Source: Gammaproteobacteria bacterium (GTDB lineage: Bacteria; Pseudomonadota; Gammaproteobacteria; Burkholderiales; Rhodocyclaceae). From it: a stretch of DNA of 64,000 nucleotides. Position numbers and translations under genes: made by a program. Where the stretch lies: positions 124,001 through 188,000 of the forward strand of contig JAHJVE010000023.1 in the NCBI GenBank assembly GCA_018828385.1. The letters run 5' to 3'. Positions 46,801 through 54,279 of this stretch are shown here, piece by piece. Each line of letters starts with the position of its first letter. The first letter of the stretch is position 1. Under the pieces are notes generated by a model, which saw only the letters and a list, made by a program, of their open reading frames with translations, was not told where the DNA came from and did no database searches.

Positions 46801-47649
46801 ATCCGCGAACATCCGGAACTGGCGCAGTTGCCGATCGTCGCGATGACCGCCCACGCGATGGCTGGCGACCGCGAGAAGAGCCTCGCCGCCGGCATGTTCG
46901 ACCATCTGACCAAACCGATCGACATCAAGCGCCTGCTCGGCGTGCTGCTGCGCTGGATCAGTCCCGGCGAGCGCCCGGACTTCGCGCTGCCGGAGGCAGG
47001 GCGGCGTGGCGAAGGGCGCGCGCAACCGGTGCGGCTACCGGAAATCGCCGGATTCGATGCGGTCAAGGGACTGGCCCAGATCGGCGGCGACGAGCGGTTG
47101 TTCTCGCGCCTGCTGGCCAATTTCGTCCAGACCTATGCGACGGCCGCCGATGATCTGCATACCCTGCTCGCGGCCGGCGAAACGCGCCGCGCCGGGATCC
47201 TGGCGCATTCGGTCAAGGGCACCGCCGATACGCTCGGCGCCGGTGTGCTGGCAGCGACCGCGGCAGCAATCGAACTGGCCCTGCTCGGCGATGGCGGCGA
47301 TGACGGCAAAGACATCAGCGCCCTGTTGCCGCAGTTCGAGCGCGAACTTCGCAACTTCTGCACGCCGCTGCGCGACCTGGGTAGCGTCACCGCCGCGCTG
47401 GCCTCCGGTATGGCACCGGCTGATCGCGGAACGGCGCTGCGCACGCAGCTCGAATATCTGCTGCAGTTGCTCGATGTCGGCGATTCGGAGGCCGAAGACA
47501 TTGTCGAGCGCCTTCGCGAAGAGGCCGACGACGAGTGGGACGAGCCCATGGCACGGCTGGCAATGCATGTCGGGGATGTAGAATTTGAGGAAGCTGGCGA
47601 AGTGGTGCGTGAACTGCTCGCAATAATTGATCAGGAGTATGCCGAATGA
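40810..47649 (+). CDS. giant Ser/Thr kinase-ATPase-hybrid histidine kinase
   Basis: A 2279-residue protein. Approximate order: Ser/Thr kinase domain (8-265; HKDISPGNLL, IDFGIS, YIAPEQ), AAA/STAND ATPase (Walker A GGYSGIGKSTLV near 326; LVLFLDDLQWADL near 450), long helical repeat region (750-1290), GAF (1310-1480), short coiled coil, HisKA with His1542 in MSHEIRTPMN, HATPase (GGTGLGLAIS near 1719), two receivers (MDWRMPGLDG, MDVQMPDMDG) and a C-terminal HPt (His in AHSVKGTADTLG). This layout is known from large signalling kinases of Proteobacteria and cyanobacteria. It overlaps the GGDEF regulator gene by ATGA. Confidence 0.92.
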   Translation: MIRPEDYILHETLYESASTRVVRATQRAEKRPVVLKLLKESELTQERLERHRHEYDLLKSLDIAGVIHVYDSIRLPEGHALVLEDCGGEALKERIARQRYAPGEFLDVAIGACEALAGVHLANLIHKDISPGNLLVAPASGAVKLIDFGISSRLPRLNPTLRNPESLEGTLPYIAPEQTGRMNRSLDYRADFYSLGATFFEMLAGQPPFPLADAADIVYSHLARRPPDLGELVPDLPPMLARIVARLLEKNAEDRYQSAWGIRADLERCRAAWQRDGHIEPFELAAVDVPHRFQLAERLYGREKEIDLLLQTFAGGCGRRQMVLVGGYSGIGKSTLVREFCRPVTRVGGSLIAGKFDQFQKNTPYSALVSAFADFVEQALLQSEVNQLELRRRILAAVGDNGGVVVRLIPALAQLIGEQPAVADLPPSEALHRFNVVFQRFIQALSTDEQPLVLFLDDLQWADLATLRLLESLAGCAELKHVLLIGAYRDNEVAPTHPLPAMVARLHEQQAPLAEMTLAPLAEADVAALIADSFHTDAKRTRPLAALVFRKTLGNPYFVAQFLQSLYREQLLSFRLGEGSRRSGWTWDMARIEAVDITDNVVDLLVDRLRQLPEATQAALRLAACIGNTFSLETLCIIHPSAGETLRDDLMPALQAELLQSIGEHVAGDRFRFSHDRVQQAAYVLIDESRRKAVHLEIGRLLLANLSTAELADRIFEVVDQLDAGYELITEPGERLRLAELNLAAAERAARANAYQAALDYLDTAASCLPADAWVAHYGLALDLFRRRAEVAYLNGDYERSMADIATVREQARDVLDQAAICALLISEYTVLGRNVEAVETARGTLAMLGIEVPGADLRQALEAEIAPIKATLKDRSIASLYDLPEMEDPVQRMAMKVLMPVHTAAYFAGMRDLYGWYLAKMTNLSLRYGHVPESLKGYASLGGVLCGDFGEFNDGYEFAKLAIRLTDRFPDNGLKCRASLIMVSFVNHWVRHVGDSDLYLQPGIDAGLEAGEHQFVCYLLMWGRTINQMYRGVSLERQLKQIDESLQFTKKVQNHLATDSILGARAVVANLLGQTAHASSFDTGELAEADFLAGCVEHNSHSSLCFYHTVRAWALYLHGDYAAARTSIEHAVQNYKFIASYVTEADLRFLHSLILIALDDQMPRPAIIAEVDANQEMLKNWARFCPENFRHKHDLIEAERARIEHRVGEAVAAYDKAIERAGSGGFVHDEALANELAGRFWLERGKTEFAASHLRRAYRCYQVWGARRKQELLIEQYAEVFHAGAADGGATRSGPPRRTATSVASTRMSETFDFDAIINAAHLIAGERNPVELKKKLMRIALANAGADRGFLILDEDGTLVVEASAEEGGEFSDLPSLPLDAQTASGDSLPIARTVVSYTARLGKPVVLADAAGDDQFGRDPDVLAHRMRSLMCLPLIHGGKLSGLLYLENRLASGAFLPAHVRVLEILSSQMAIAIENARIHSHLDQLVQTRTAELESANDKLHREIAERIEIAAALKEAREEAVAATQAKSDFLARMSHEIRTPMNAVIGLAELILRTDLTPKQRDYVKKLGSSANVLLVIINDILDFSKIEAGHMTVESLPFDLREVLDNLSNVVVGQAEEKGLEVLFECQAGVPDQLLGDPLRLGQVLINLAGNAVKFTERGEVVVGIRRLTGEENATGLRFSVRDTGIGMSPEQLDSLFQPFHQADGSITRRFGGTGLGLAISRQLVELMGGQLHVDSVAGQGATFWFDLPCLSDDVPQAAAPASLAAPDALGNRRVLVVDDNATSRVILDSMLTRRGFAVDTADSGEVALTMIEAHNTKDGEPYDLVLMDWRMPGLDGIETTRRIRHDLKLSAMPAVLMVTAFGREEVIQEAERAGLDGFLVKPVSETLLYETILGLFGQQMPTTTGSGHVGGSDQDARLAEIRGARVLLVEDNPINQQVACELLQQFGMRVDVAVNGATGVAKACSGKYELVLMDVQMPDMDGFEATRRIREHPELAQLPIVAMTAHAMAGDREKSLAAGMFDHLTKPIDIKRLLGVLLRWISPGERPDFALPEAGRRGEGRAQPVRLPEIAGFDAVKGLAQIGGDERLFSRLLANFVQTYATAADDLHTLLAAGETRRAGILAHSVKGTADTLGAGVLAATAAAIELALLGDGGDDGKDISALLPQFERELRNFCTPLRDLGSVTAALASGMAPADRGTALRTQLEYLLQLLDVGDSEAEDIVERLREEADDEWDEPMARLAMHVGDVEFEEAGEVVRELLAIIDQEYAE

Positions 47650-48611
47650 ATCATCGGTCCAAGCAACGCGTGCTCGTCGTCGAAGACGAGAAAATCAGCC
47701 GCACCATCCTTTCTGCATTGCTCAAGGACGAGTTTCAGGTGATCCTGGCCAAGAGCGGCGAACAGGCGCTGGAGCGGCTGGCCAGCGACGACCAGATCGA
47801 CCTGATCCTGCTCGATGTGCTGATGCCCGACATGGACGGCCACGAAGTGCTGCGCCGGATCAAGGCCGGCGACGCGACGCGCGATATTCCGGTGGTCTTC
47901 ATTACGGCGCTGAATTCGACCAACGACGAGGAGAAGGGGCTCAAGCTCGGGGCCAGCGATTACATCGGCAAGCCCTTCAGCCCGGCCATCGTCAAGGCGC
48001 GCGTCTCCAACCTGCTGCGTTTCGTCCGCCAGCGCAAGCTGCTCGAAACCCTGGCCGGCCGCGACGGGCTGACCGAGATCCCCAACCGCCGTGCTTTCGA
48101 CCAGGCGCTGTTGCAGGAAATCGCGCGCAGCCTGCGCGGTGGGCAGACCTTTTCGCTGGGCCTGATCGACGTCGATTTCTTCAAGCAATACAACGACTGC
48201 TATGGCCACGCCGCCGGCGACAGCACGCTCAAGCAGGTGGCGAAGACCGTGGTCGACGCACTGCGCCGGCCAACCGACCTCGCCGCCCGTTACGGCGGCG
48301 AGGAGTTCGTGTTCATCCTGCCCGACTCTGATGCGGCCGGTGGGGTTGAGGTAGCCGAGGCGATCCGCCAGCTCGTGGCCGAACTCGGCATCGAACACGG
48401 GAAGTCGGTAGTGGCGCCGCATGTCACCATTTCGGTTGGCGGCGTCACCGTCAGCGGGCATCACGGCAGTGCCGAGGAACTGCTGATGGCGGCAGACCGG
48501 CAACTCTACGAGGCCAAGCGCCTTGGTCGCAATCGCGTCTGCTGGTCGGCACCGGCGCCGGCCGTCGTTGGGCAGACCGCGCCGGCGGCCGACAGCGACG
48601 CCTGCGCCTGA
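47646..48611 (+). CDS. response regulator with GGDEF diguanylate cyclase output
   Basis: A 321-residue protein: receiver (8-125; phosphoacceptor Asp in LILLDVLMPDMDG, Lys in IGKPFSP), linker, and GGDEF domain (about 140-300) with active site RYGGEEFVF and substrate motif DVDFFKQYND. No RxxD inhibitory site lies just before GGEEF (ARYGGEEF is preceded by PTDLA). It should make c-di-GMP when phosphorylated by the upstream kinase's HPt. Start overlaps that gene. Confidence 0.93.
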   Translation: MNHRSKQRVLVVEDEKISRTILSALLKDEFQVILAKSGEQALERLASDDQIDLILLDVLMPDMDGHEVLRRIKAGDATRDIPVVFITALNSTNDEEKGLKLGASDYIGKPFSPAIVKARVSNLLRFVRQRKLLETLAGRDGLTEIPNRRAFDQALLQEIARSLRGGQTFSLGLIDVDFFKQYNDCYGHAAGDSTLKQVAKTVVDALRRPTDLAARYGGEEFVFILPDSDAAGGVEVAEAIRQLVAELGIEHGKSVVAPHVTISVGGVTVSGHHGSAEELLMAADRQLYEAKRLGRNRVCWSAPAPAVVGQTAPAADSDACA

Positions 48612-48757
48612 AGCGGCAGGCGGGGCGCTGCGGCTCGGTGGGTGGGTGTTCGCGCAGTCGACTTCGCCGATGGCGCGCTGGGAAATAGCTGCATGCAGAT
48701 TGATGATCACTTCTGAAGATCGTCGTTATCTGACGCCTCCGAAGCATGGACCTGGCT

Positions 48758-48788
48758 TGTAAGAAATAGAGGACATCCTCCGACTAAT
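48758..48788 (+). promoter_or_regulatory. ECF-type promoter 3 (DedA-oxidoreductase gene)
   Basis: TGTAAG (48758-48763), 17-nt spacer starting AAAT and ending CTC, and CGACTAAT (48781-48788), 51 bp before the ATG. Spacer is one base longer than the other three sites. Confidence 0.78.
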
Positions 48789-48839
48789 GATTAGCCGGGA
48801 ACCTTTCACCCCTGGTCATGAAATCTCAGGGAGCACTTC

Positions 48840-50984
48840 ATGCAATTCCGCAAGCTGGCATTGGCACTGACGATTGGCCTGGCGATAGCCGGTTTCTTCG
48901 TCTTTGACCTCGGGCAATACCTCAATCTCCAGACGCTCAAGGCGCAACAGGCGGCCATCCAGTCTTTCCAGGCAAACAACCCGCTCCTCAGCGTCGCCGC
49001 CTATTTCATCCTGTACGTCATCGCGACCGCCCTCTCCTTTCCGGGCGCCGCGCTGCTCACCCTGGCCGGCGGTGCCGTATTCGGGCTGCTCTGGGGCACG
49101 GTGATTGTTTCCTTCGCCTCGACCATCGGCGCTACCTTAGCCTTCCTGATGTCGCGTTTTCTGCTGCGCGACTGGGTGAGCCGGCGTTTCGGTCAGCGTC
49201 TGGCAGCCATTGACGAGGGCGTTCGCCGTGAAGGCGGCTTTTACCTCTTCACCTTGCGCCTGGTGCCCGCTTTCCCGTTCTTCCTGGTCAATCTGTTGCT
49301 GGGCCTGACGGCGATGAAGACCTGGACTTACTTCTGGGTCAGCCAGCTTGGCATGCTGGCCGGCACGGTGGTGTACGTAAACGCTGGCACCCAGTTGGCC
49401 AGGCTCGACTCGCTGTCCGGCATCCTTTCGCCGGCCTTGCTTGGCTCGTTTATCCTGCTCGGCATCTTTCCCCTGATCGCCCGCAAGCTGGTGGAGATCG
49501 TTCGCATGAACAAGGTGTTCGCCAACTGGAAGAAGCCCGCCCGCTTCGACCGCAATCTGGTGGTCATCGGCGGCGGTAGCGCCGGTCTGGTCACTTCCTA
49601 CATCGCTGCTGCCGTCAAGGCCAAGGTCACCCTGGTCGAAAAGCACAAGCTGGGCGGCGATTGCCTGAATACCGGCTGCGTCCCCTCGAAGGCGCTGATC
49701 CGCTCGGCCAAGTTCCTGTCGCATGTCACCCGTTCGCAGGAATTCGGCATCGCTTCAGCCAGCGCCGAGTTCGAGTTTTCCGATGTGATGCAACGCGTGC
49801 AGGCGGTGATCAAGACCGTCGAGCCACACGACTCGGCCGAGCGTTACACCGAACTGGGTGTCGATGTCGTGCGCGGCAGCGCCAGGATCGTTTCGCCGTG
49901 GGAGGTCGACATCACCCGCGAAGATGGCAGCACCCAGCGCCTGACCACGCGCAGCATCGTCATCGCCACCGGCGCCCGACCTTTCGTGCCGCCGATTCCG
50001 GGCATCGAGGAAGTCGGCTATCTGACCTCGGACAATGTCTGGAACCTGCGCGAATTGCCCAAGCGCCTGGTTGTTCTCGGTGGCGGCCCGATTGGCTCTG
50101 AACTGACGCAGGCCTTCGCCCGACTTGGCGCCCAGGTGACCCAGGTGGAAATGGCGCCGCGCATCATGATGCGTGAAGACCCGGAGGTTTCCGAACTGGT
50201 CGCCGAGCGTTTCCGGGCAGAAGGAATTGATGTTCTGCTCAATCACCGCGCCAAGCAGTTCATCATCGACAACGGCGAGAAGATCCTGATCGCCGAAAAT
50301 GAAGGACAGGATGTCCGGATTCCGTTCGATGCTGTGCTGGTTGCCGTCGGCCGCGCCGCCAATCTGACCGGCTTCGGTCTGGAAGAACTGGGCATTCCGA
50401 CCGGGCGCACGGTGGACACCAACGAGTTCCTGCAAACCAATTACCCGAATATCTACGCTGCCGGCGACGTCGCCGGTCCTTTCCAATTCACCCACACCGC
50501 CGCCCATCAAGCCTGGTATGCCGCGGTCAACGCCCTGTTCGACCCGTTCAGGAAATTCAAGGCCGATTATTCGGTGATCCCGTGGGCTACCTTCGTCGAG
50601 CCCGAGGTCGCCCGCGTCGGCCTCAACGAACTGGAAGCCAAGGAAAAAGGCATTCCCTACGAAGTCACCACCTACGGCATCGACGACCTCGACCGGGCCA
50701 TTGCCGACAGCGAAGCGCATGGTTTGCTCAAGGTGCTGACCGTGCCGGGCAAGGACAAGATCCTCGGCATCACCATCGTCGGCGAACATGCCGGCGACCT
50801 GATCGCCGAATACGTGCTGGCCATGAAGCAAGGCATCGGGCTGAACAAGATCCTCGGCACCATCCACATCTACCCGACGCTGGCCGAGGCCAACAAGTAC
50901 GTCGCCGGCAACTGGAAGAAGGCGCACGCGCCGCAAAAGCTGCTGGTCTGGGTCGAACGTTTTCATGCCTGGCGCCGTGGGTAA
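48840..50984 (+). CDS. DedA/TVP38 membrane domain fused to pyridine nucleotide-disulfide oxidoreductase
   Basis: A 714-residue fusion. Residues 1-225 form a TVP38/DedA-type membrane domain (FPGAALLTLAGGAVFGLLWG; FTLRLVPAFPFFLVNLLLG). Residues 240-700 are a mercuric reductase/lipoamide dehydrogenase-like flavoprotein: FAD site VVIGGGSAGLV, redox-active GGDCLNTGCVPSK, NAD(P) site LGGGPIGSELTQAF, and GDVAGPFQFTHTA. The N-terminal metal-binding domain and C-terminal Cys pair of MerA are missing. Likely a membrane-tethered disulfide or metal-related reductase. An ECF-type promoter precedes it. Confidence 0.88.
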   Translation: MQFRKLALALTIGLAIAGFFVFDLGQYLNLQTLKAQQAAIQSFQANNPLLSVAAYFILYVIATALSFPGAALLTLAGGAVFGLLWGTVIVSFASTIGATLAFLMSRFLLRDWVSRRFGQRLAAIDEGVRREGGFYLFTLRLVPAFPFFLVNLLLGLTAMKTWTYFWVSQLGMLAGTVVYVNAGTQLARLDSLSGILSPALLGSFILLGIFPLIARKLVEIVRMNKVFANWKKPARFDRNLVVIGGGSAGLVTSYIAAAVKAKVTLVEKHKLGGDCLNTGCVPSKALIRSAKFLSHVTRSQEFGIASASAEFEFSDVMQRVQAVIKTVEPHDSAERYTELGVDVVRGSARIVSPWEVDITREDGSTQRLTTRSIVIATGARPFVPPIPGIEEVGYLTSDNVWNLRELPKRLVVLGGGPIGSELTQAFARLGAQVTQVEMAPRIMMREDPEVSELVAERFRAEGIDVLLNHRAKQFIIDNGEKILIAENEGQDVRIPFDAVLVAVGRAANLTGFGLEELGIPTGRTVDTNEFLQTNYPNIYAAGDVAGPFQFTHTAAHQAWYAAVNALFDPFRKFKADYSVIPWATFVEPEVARVGLNELEAKEKGIPYEVTTYGIDDLDRAIADSEAHGLLKVLTVPGKDKILGITIVGEHAGDLIAEYVLAMKQGIGLNKILGTIHIYPTLAEANKYVAGNWKKAHAPQKLLVWVERFHAWRRG

Positions 50985-50989
50985 TCGGC

Positions 50990-51745
50990 ATGTGCTCAGA
51001 CCAAAAACAACCGGCGATCTTTCTCGCCATGGCGCTCGCCGTGCCGTTGGCTGCCTGGGCCGACCCGCTCTGGCTTGGACGATTCAGCGCGAGCGATGCC
51101 GCCATTCCGGCCCCGTGGAAAATTGAGCACCTTGACCGGCGCGTACCGCCGACCGAATACAAACTGCGCCAATGGGACGGCGTGGTTGCCATCGAGGCCA
51201 GGGCCAGCAAGAGCATGGCCTTGCTCGGACGGACTGCTACGGTCAACCTGAAAAAAACGCCAATTTTGTGCTGGCAATGGCGGATCGACGCGCCTGTGGC
51301 TTCCGCCGACATGAATCGCAAATCCGGCGACGATTACGCCGCGCGGGTCTATCTGACCTTTGCCGTACCGCCGGAGCAACTGGGTTTTGCGACGCGAACC
51401 AAGCTCAGTCTGGCGCGTACGATCTACGGCGACCAGGTACCGGATGCGGCATTGAATTACATCTGGGACAACCGTCACCCGGTCGGCACCTTGCAGGACA
51501 ACGCTTACACGGATCGGGCGCGTATGCTGGTGCTGCGCTCCGGCGCTCGACAGGCCGGCGTCTGGGTGCAGGAACGACGGAATGTCCTGGCCGATTTTCA
51601 CAAGGCATTTGGCGAGATCGGTGGCGAACTGCAAGGGCTGGCCATCGCTTCGGATACCGACAACACCGGCGAAGAGGCGCATGCCGGCTTTGCGGATTTC
51701 CGTTTTGTTGAAAGCGAAGAGGCTTGCCCGATCACGAAAAACTGA
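50990..51745 (+). CDS. exported DUF3047 protein
   Basis: A 251-residue protein with a signal peptide (ending near PLAAWADP) and the DUF3047 pattern: KSMALLGRTATVNLKKTPIL, LCWQWRIDAP, DDYAARVYLTFAVP and ALNYIWDNRHPVG. It starts 5 bp after the upstream oxidoreductase stop and is probably co-transcribed from ECF-type promoter 3. A repeat copy encodes the TVNLKKTP segment. Function of the family is unknown. Confidence 0.8.
   Translation: MCSDQKQPAIFLAMALAVPLAAWADPLWLGRFSASDAAIPAPWKIEHLDRRVPPTEYKLRQWDGVVAIEARASKSMALLGRTATVNLKKTPILCWQWRIDAPVASADMNRKSGDDYAARVYLTFAVPPEQLGFATRTKLSLARTIYGDQVPDAALNYIWDNRHPVGTLQDNAYTDRARMLVLRSGARQAGVWVQERRNVLADFHKAFGEIGGELQGLAIASDTDNTGEEAHAGFADFRFVESEEACPITKN
51234..51268 (-). 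repeat. dispersed repeat copy inside the DUF3047 gene
   Basis: CTGCTACGGTCAACCTGAAA then AAAACGCCAATTTTG: reverse-orientation copy with one core mismatch, in frame within a conserved part of the protein. Confidence 0.75.
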
Positions 51746-51752
51746 CCTTGAC

Positions 51753-51782
51753 TGTAAGAAACCGGACACGTAAACGACTAAT
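51753..51782 (+). promoter_or_regulatory. ECF-type promoter 4 (sigma-factor operon)
   Basis: TGTAAG (51753-51758), 16-nt spacer starting AAAC, and CGACTAAT (51775-51782), only 10 bp before ATG 51793. A start site 5-8 nt after the -10 would give a nearly leaderless mRNA. It lies just downstream of the DUF3047 stop and ahead of the operon ending in the ECF sigma gene. Confidence 0.8.
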
Positions 51783-51792
51783 AGACAAAATC

Positions 51793-52491
51793 ATGAACAC
51801 GCCAGCGCTCTCCATCATCATCCCCGTGCTGAACGAAGCCGCTGGCATTGTTCCGGTGCTTGAACGCCTGCAGGAATTTCGCCGGCAAGGCGCGGAAGTC
51901 ATCGTGGTCGATGGCGGGAGTGCCGATGCTACGGTCGAGCTTGCCAGCTCCCTGGCCGATGGCGTGACCGGTTCGCAGCGCGGCAGAGGTCGGCAAATGA
52001 ATGCCGGGGCAGCCCGGGCGACGGGAGACGTCTTCTTGTTTCTGCACGCCGACACGCTTTTGCCGTCGTCTGCCCTGAGCTTGATCATCGAGGCCGTCAA
52101 CAACGGTGCCTGCTGGGGACGCTTCGACGTCCATATCGAAGGCTCGATCAGCGGTCTTGGCATGGTAGCTTTCATGATGAATTGGCGCTCCCGCCTGACT
52201 GGCATCGCGACAGGTGATCAAGCCATATTCGTTACGCGGGAGGCCTTCCAACGCCACGGCGGATTCCCGGCCATTCCCCTGATGGAAGACATCGTGTTTT
52301 CGGGCTGGATGCGAGCAGAAGCACGCCCGGCCTGCCTCAAGGCAAAGGTCACGACCTCGGGACGGCGCTGGGAAAAGCATGGCCTGCTGCGCACCATCCT
52401 GACCATGTGGTGGCTGCGTCTGCGCTTTTTCCTGGGCGCCAGCCCGACTGCGCTGGCCCGAGAGTATGGATACATCCCTCATGAAACCTGA
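51793..52491 (+). CDS. TIGR04283-type glycosyltransferase
   Basis: A 232-residue GT-A family 2 enzyme: LSIIIPVLNEAAGI, VIVVDGGSADAT, RGRGRQMNAGA, FLHADTLLP and TGDQAIFVTRE. The TIGR04283 group is named for arsenosugar loci, but no arsM or arsS gene is in this window, so substrate is open. It begins the sigma-factor operon; the chosen ATG follows ECF-type promoter 4. Confidence 0.87.
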   Translation: MNTPALSIIIPVLNEAAGIVPVLERLQEFRRQGAEVIVVDGGSADATVELASSLADGVTGSQRGRGRQMNAGAARATGDVFLFLHADTLLPSSALSLIIEAVNNGACWGRFDVHIEGSISGLGMVAFMMNWRSRLTGIATGDQAIFVTREAFQRHGGFPAIPLMEDIVFSGWMRAEARPACLKAKVTTSGRRWEKHGLLRTILTMWWLRLRFFLGASPTALAREYGYIPHET

Positions 52492-53140
52492 GACCACGCT
52501 GCGTATCGAGATTGCCATTCTGGCCAAGGCACCGATTGCCGGGCTGGCCAAGACGCGACTCATTCCGCACCTCGGCGCCGATGGGGCTGCCGCCCTGCAA
52601 CGCTGGCTATTGCAGCGGACGGTGGCGGCGGCCGTGGTCGCCGATCTTGGACCGGTCACTTTGTGGTGCGCCCCGGATATTAACCACCCGGAGTTTGCCG
52701 TTTGCCGTGCATTTGGCGCGGTGGCCTTGCGCCGCCAACCGGATGGCGACCTCGGACAGCGCATGCATGCCGCTATCGCCGAATCTTCGACCAGTGCAGG
52801 AACGCTGGTCATTGGAACTGATTGCGCCGTATTGACCCCAGGCCTGTTGCGCCAGGCGGCAGAAAGCTTGCAGCAGCACGACGCGACGGTCGTTCCGGCC
52901 GAAGACGGCGGCTATGTCCTGATCGGCATGCGCGAAGCCGGCCGGGATGCTTTCCACGCGGTGGACTGGAGCACGGAACGGGTGATGGCCCAGACCCGGG
53001 CTCGCCTGACAGCCATGAATTGGCGATGGAGCGAATTTCCTCCCTTGTGGGATGTCGACCGCAAGGAGGACTTTGAGCGTCTGGCGGAGCTCTTCCCGGA
53101 TGCCCGCGCCCTTGCCCCGCAGATCGCGGCACTCGAATGA
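52481..53140 (+). CDS. TIGR04282/DUF2064-type nucleotidyl- or glycosyltransferase
   Basis: A 219-residue protein with a CofC/MobA-like fold: AILAKAPIAGLAKTRLIPHLG, DLGQRMHAA, LVIGTDCAVLTPGLL and PAEDGGYVLIGM. It is the usual partner of TIGR04283 glycosyltransferases. The start at 52481 overlaps the preceding gene; an in-frame ATG at 52466 is also possible. Its stop overlaps the oxidoreductase start. Confidence 0.85.
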   Translation: MKPETTLRIEIAILAKAPIAGLAKTRLIPHLGADGAAALQRWLLQRTVAAAVVADLGPVTLWCAPDINHPEFAVCRAFGAVALRRQPDGDLGQRMHAAIAESSTSAGTLVIGTDCAVLTPGLLRQAAESLQQHDATVVPAEDGGYVLIGMREAGRDAFHAVDWSTERVMAQTRARLTAMNWRWSEFPPLWDVDRKEDFERLAELFPDARALAPQIAALE

Positions 53141-54279
53141 AACATCTGGTTCTGGCCGGCGGCGGCCATGCTCATCTCCATGTTCTGAAGGCCCTCGCGG
53201 CGTGTCCATGGCCGGGCGTCGAGGTCACGCTGATTTCGCCCTACGCCCGGCAGATCTATTCCGGCATGTTGCCGGGGTGGATGGCGGGTCATTACCGCCT
53301 GGATCAATGCGCGGCCGCCCTCGAACCGCTGCTCAAGGCAGCGAAGGTCCGTTTCATTCAGGATAGCGTGAGCGGCCTGGATGCCCGGCGGCGGATCGTT
53401 CAAACCCAGCACTCAGGCGACATCGCCTATGACGACCTGTCGCTGGATACCGGCGCTCAGGTCGATGCCTCCTGCCTGGCAGCCACCGGGGCCAAGCTGT
53501 TGGCGATCCGTCCAATCGAGAGTTTTGTGGTCGACTGGACGCAGCAGGTCGACCGCTTCAAGCAAAACGGAAAGGCCAGTCTCGCCGTCGTTGGCGGCGG
53601 TGCGGCAGGGGTCGAGCTGGCCCTGGCCGCCCGTTATCGACTGAGCCTCGAAATGGGTGCGAACAAGGTACAGGTGATATTGATCGCCGGATCGGGGCTG
53701 TTGCCCGGGCACGGCTCGAGTATCGTCAGACGAGTCGCCCACACCCTGGCGCGCCGTCAGATCGAGGTCGTCCAAGGCTATGCGGCGGGATGTTCATCCG
53801 GCCTTCAGTTGAGCGACGGCACAACCATTCCAGTCGATTGCGTCATCGCCGCCACCGGCGTAAAGCCGGCGGCCTGGCTGGCCGATTCCCGGCTGGCGCT
53901 GGCGCCGGATGGCTTCATTGCGGTGCAGGACGGGCAGCAAAGCGTTTCGCACCCGGAAGTCTTTGCCGCCGGCGATGTGGCATCGCGTATCGACGCTCCG
54001 CATGCCAAGTCGGGCGTTTATGCCGTGCGCGCCGGCCCCGTCCTGGCCGGCAACCTGCATCGCGTGTTGAATGGCCTGGCGCCGCTGGCTTACCAGCCAC
54101 AGAAGCGCAGCCTCTACTTGCTGGCCACCGGCCCCAAGGAGGCCATCATGTCCTGGGGCGGACTCTCGGCCGGTGGCGGCTGGGCCTGGAAATGGAAGGA
54201 TTGGATCGACCGGCGCTTCATGAGGCAGTACGATCTGGCCCCGGAGAACGGAATGGGAGAAGAACATGAGCCTGCTTAA
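53137..54279 (+). CDS. FAD-dependent NAD(P)H oxidoreductase of the SelD-associated type
   Basis: A 380-residue flavoprotein: N-terminal GGGHAHLHVLKALA and YSGMLPGWMAGHY are typical of oxidoreductases that occur alone or fused to selenide water dikinase. A second nucleotide site is VVGGGAAGVELALAA, and FAD site VFAAGDVASRID. No SelD domain is present. It probably transfers electrons from NAD(P)H to a quinone or thiol acceptor. Flanked by overlapping genes of the sigma operon. Confidence 0.85.
   Translation: MKHLVLAGGGHAHLHVLKALAACPWPGVEVTLISPYARQIYSGMLPGWMAGHYRLDQCAAALEPLLKAAKVRFIQDSVSGLDARRRIVQTQHSGDIAYDDLSLDTGAQVDASCLAATGAKLLAIRPIESFVVDWTQQVDRFKQNGKASLAVVGGGAAGVELALAARYRLSLEMGANKVQVILIAGSGLLPGHGSSIVRRVAHTLARRQIEVVQGYAAGCSSGLQLSDGTTIPVDCVIAATGVKPAAWLADSRLALAPDGFIAVQDGQQSVSHPEVFAAGDVASRIDAPHAKSGVYAVRAGPVLAGNLHRVLNGLAPLAYQPQKRSLYLLATGPKEAIMSWGGLSAGGGWAWKWKDWIDRRFMRQYDLAPENGMGEEHEPA

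Noticed and set aside
48840-50984. Mercuric reductase merA
   Set aside because: The flavoprotein core fits, but the metal-binding N-terminal domain and C-terminal Cys pair are missing, a DedA domain is fused, and no mer genes are near.
51793-53140. Arsenosugar biosynthesis cluster
   Set aside because: Both transferase families fit, but no arsM, arsS or other arsenic gene is present in the window, so the pathway cannot be claimed.
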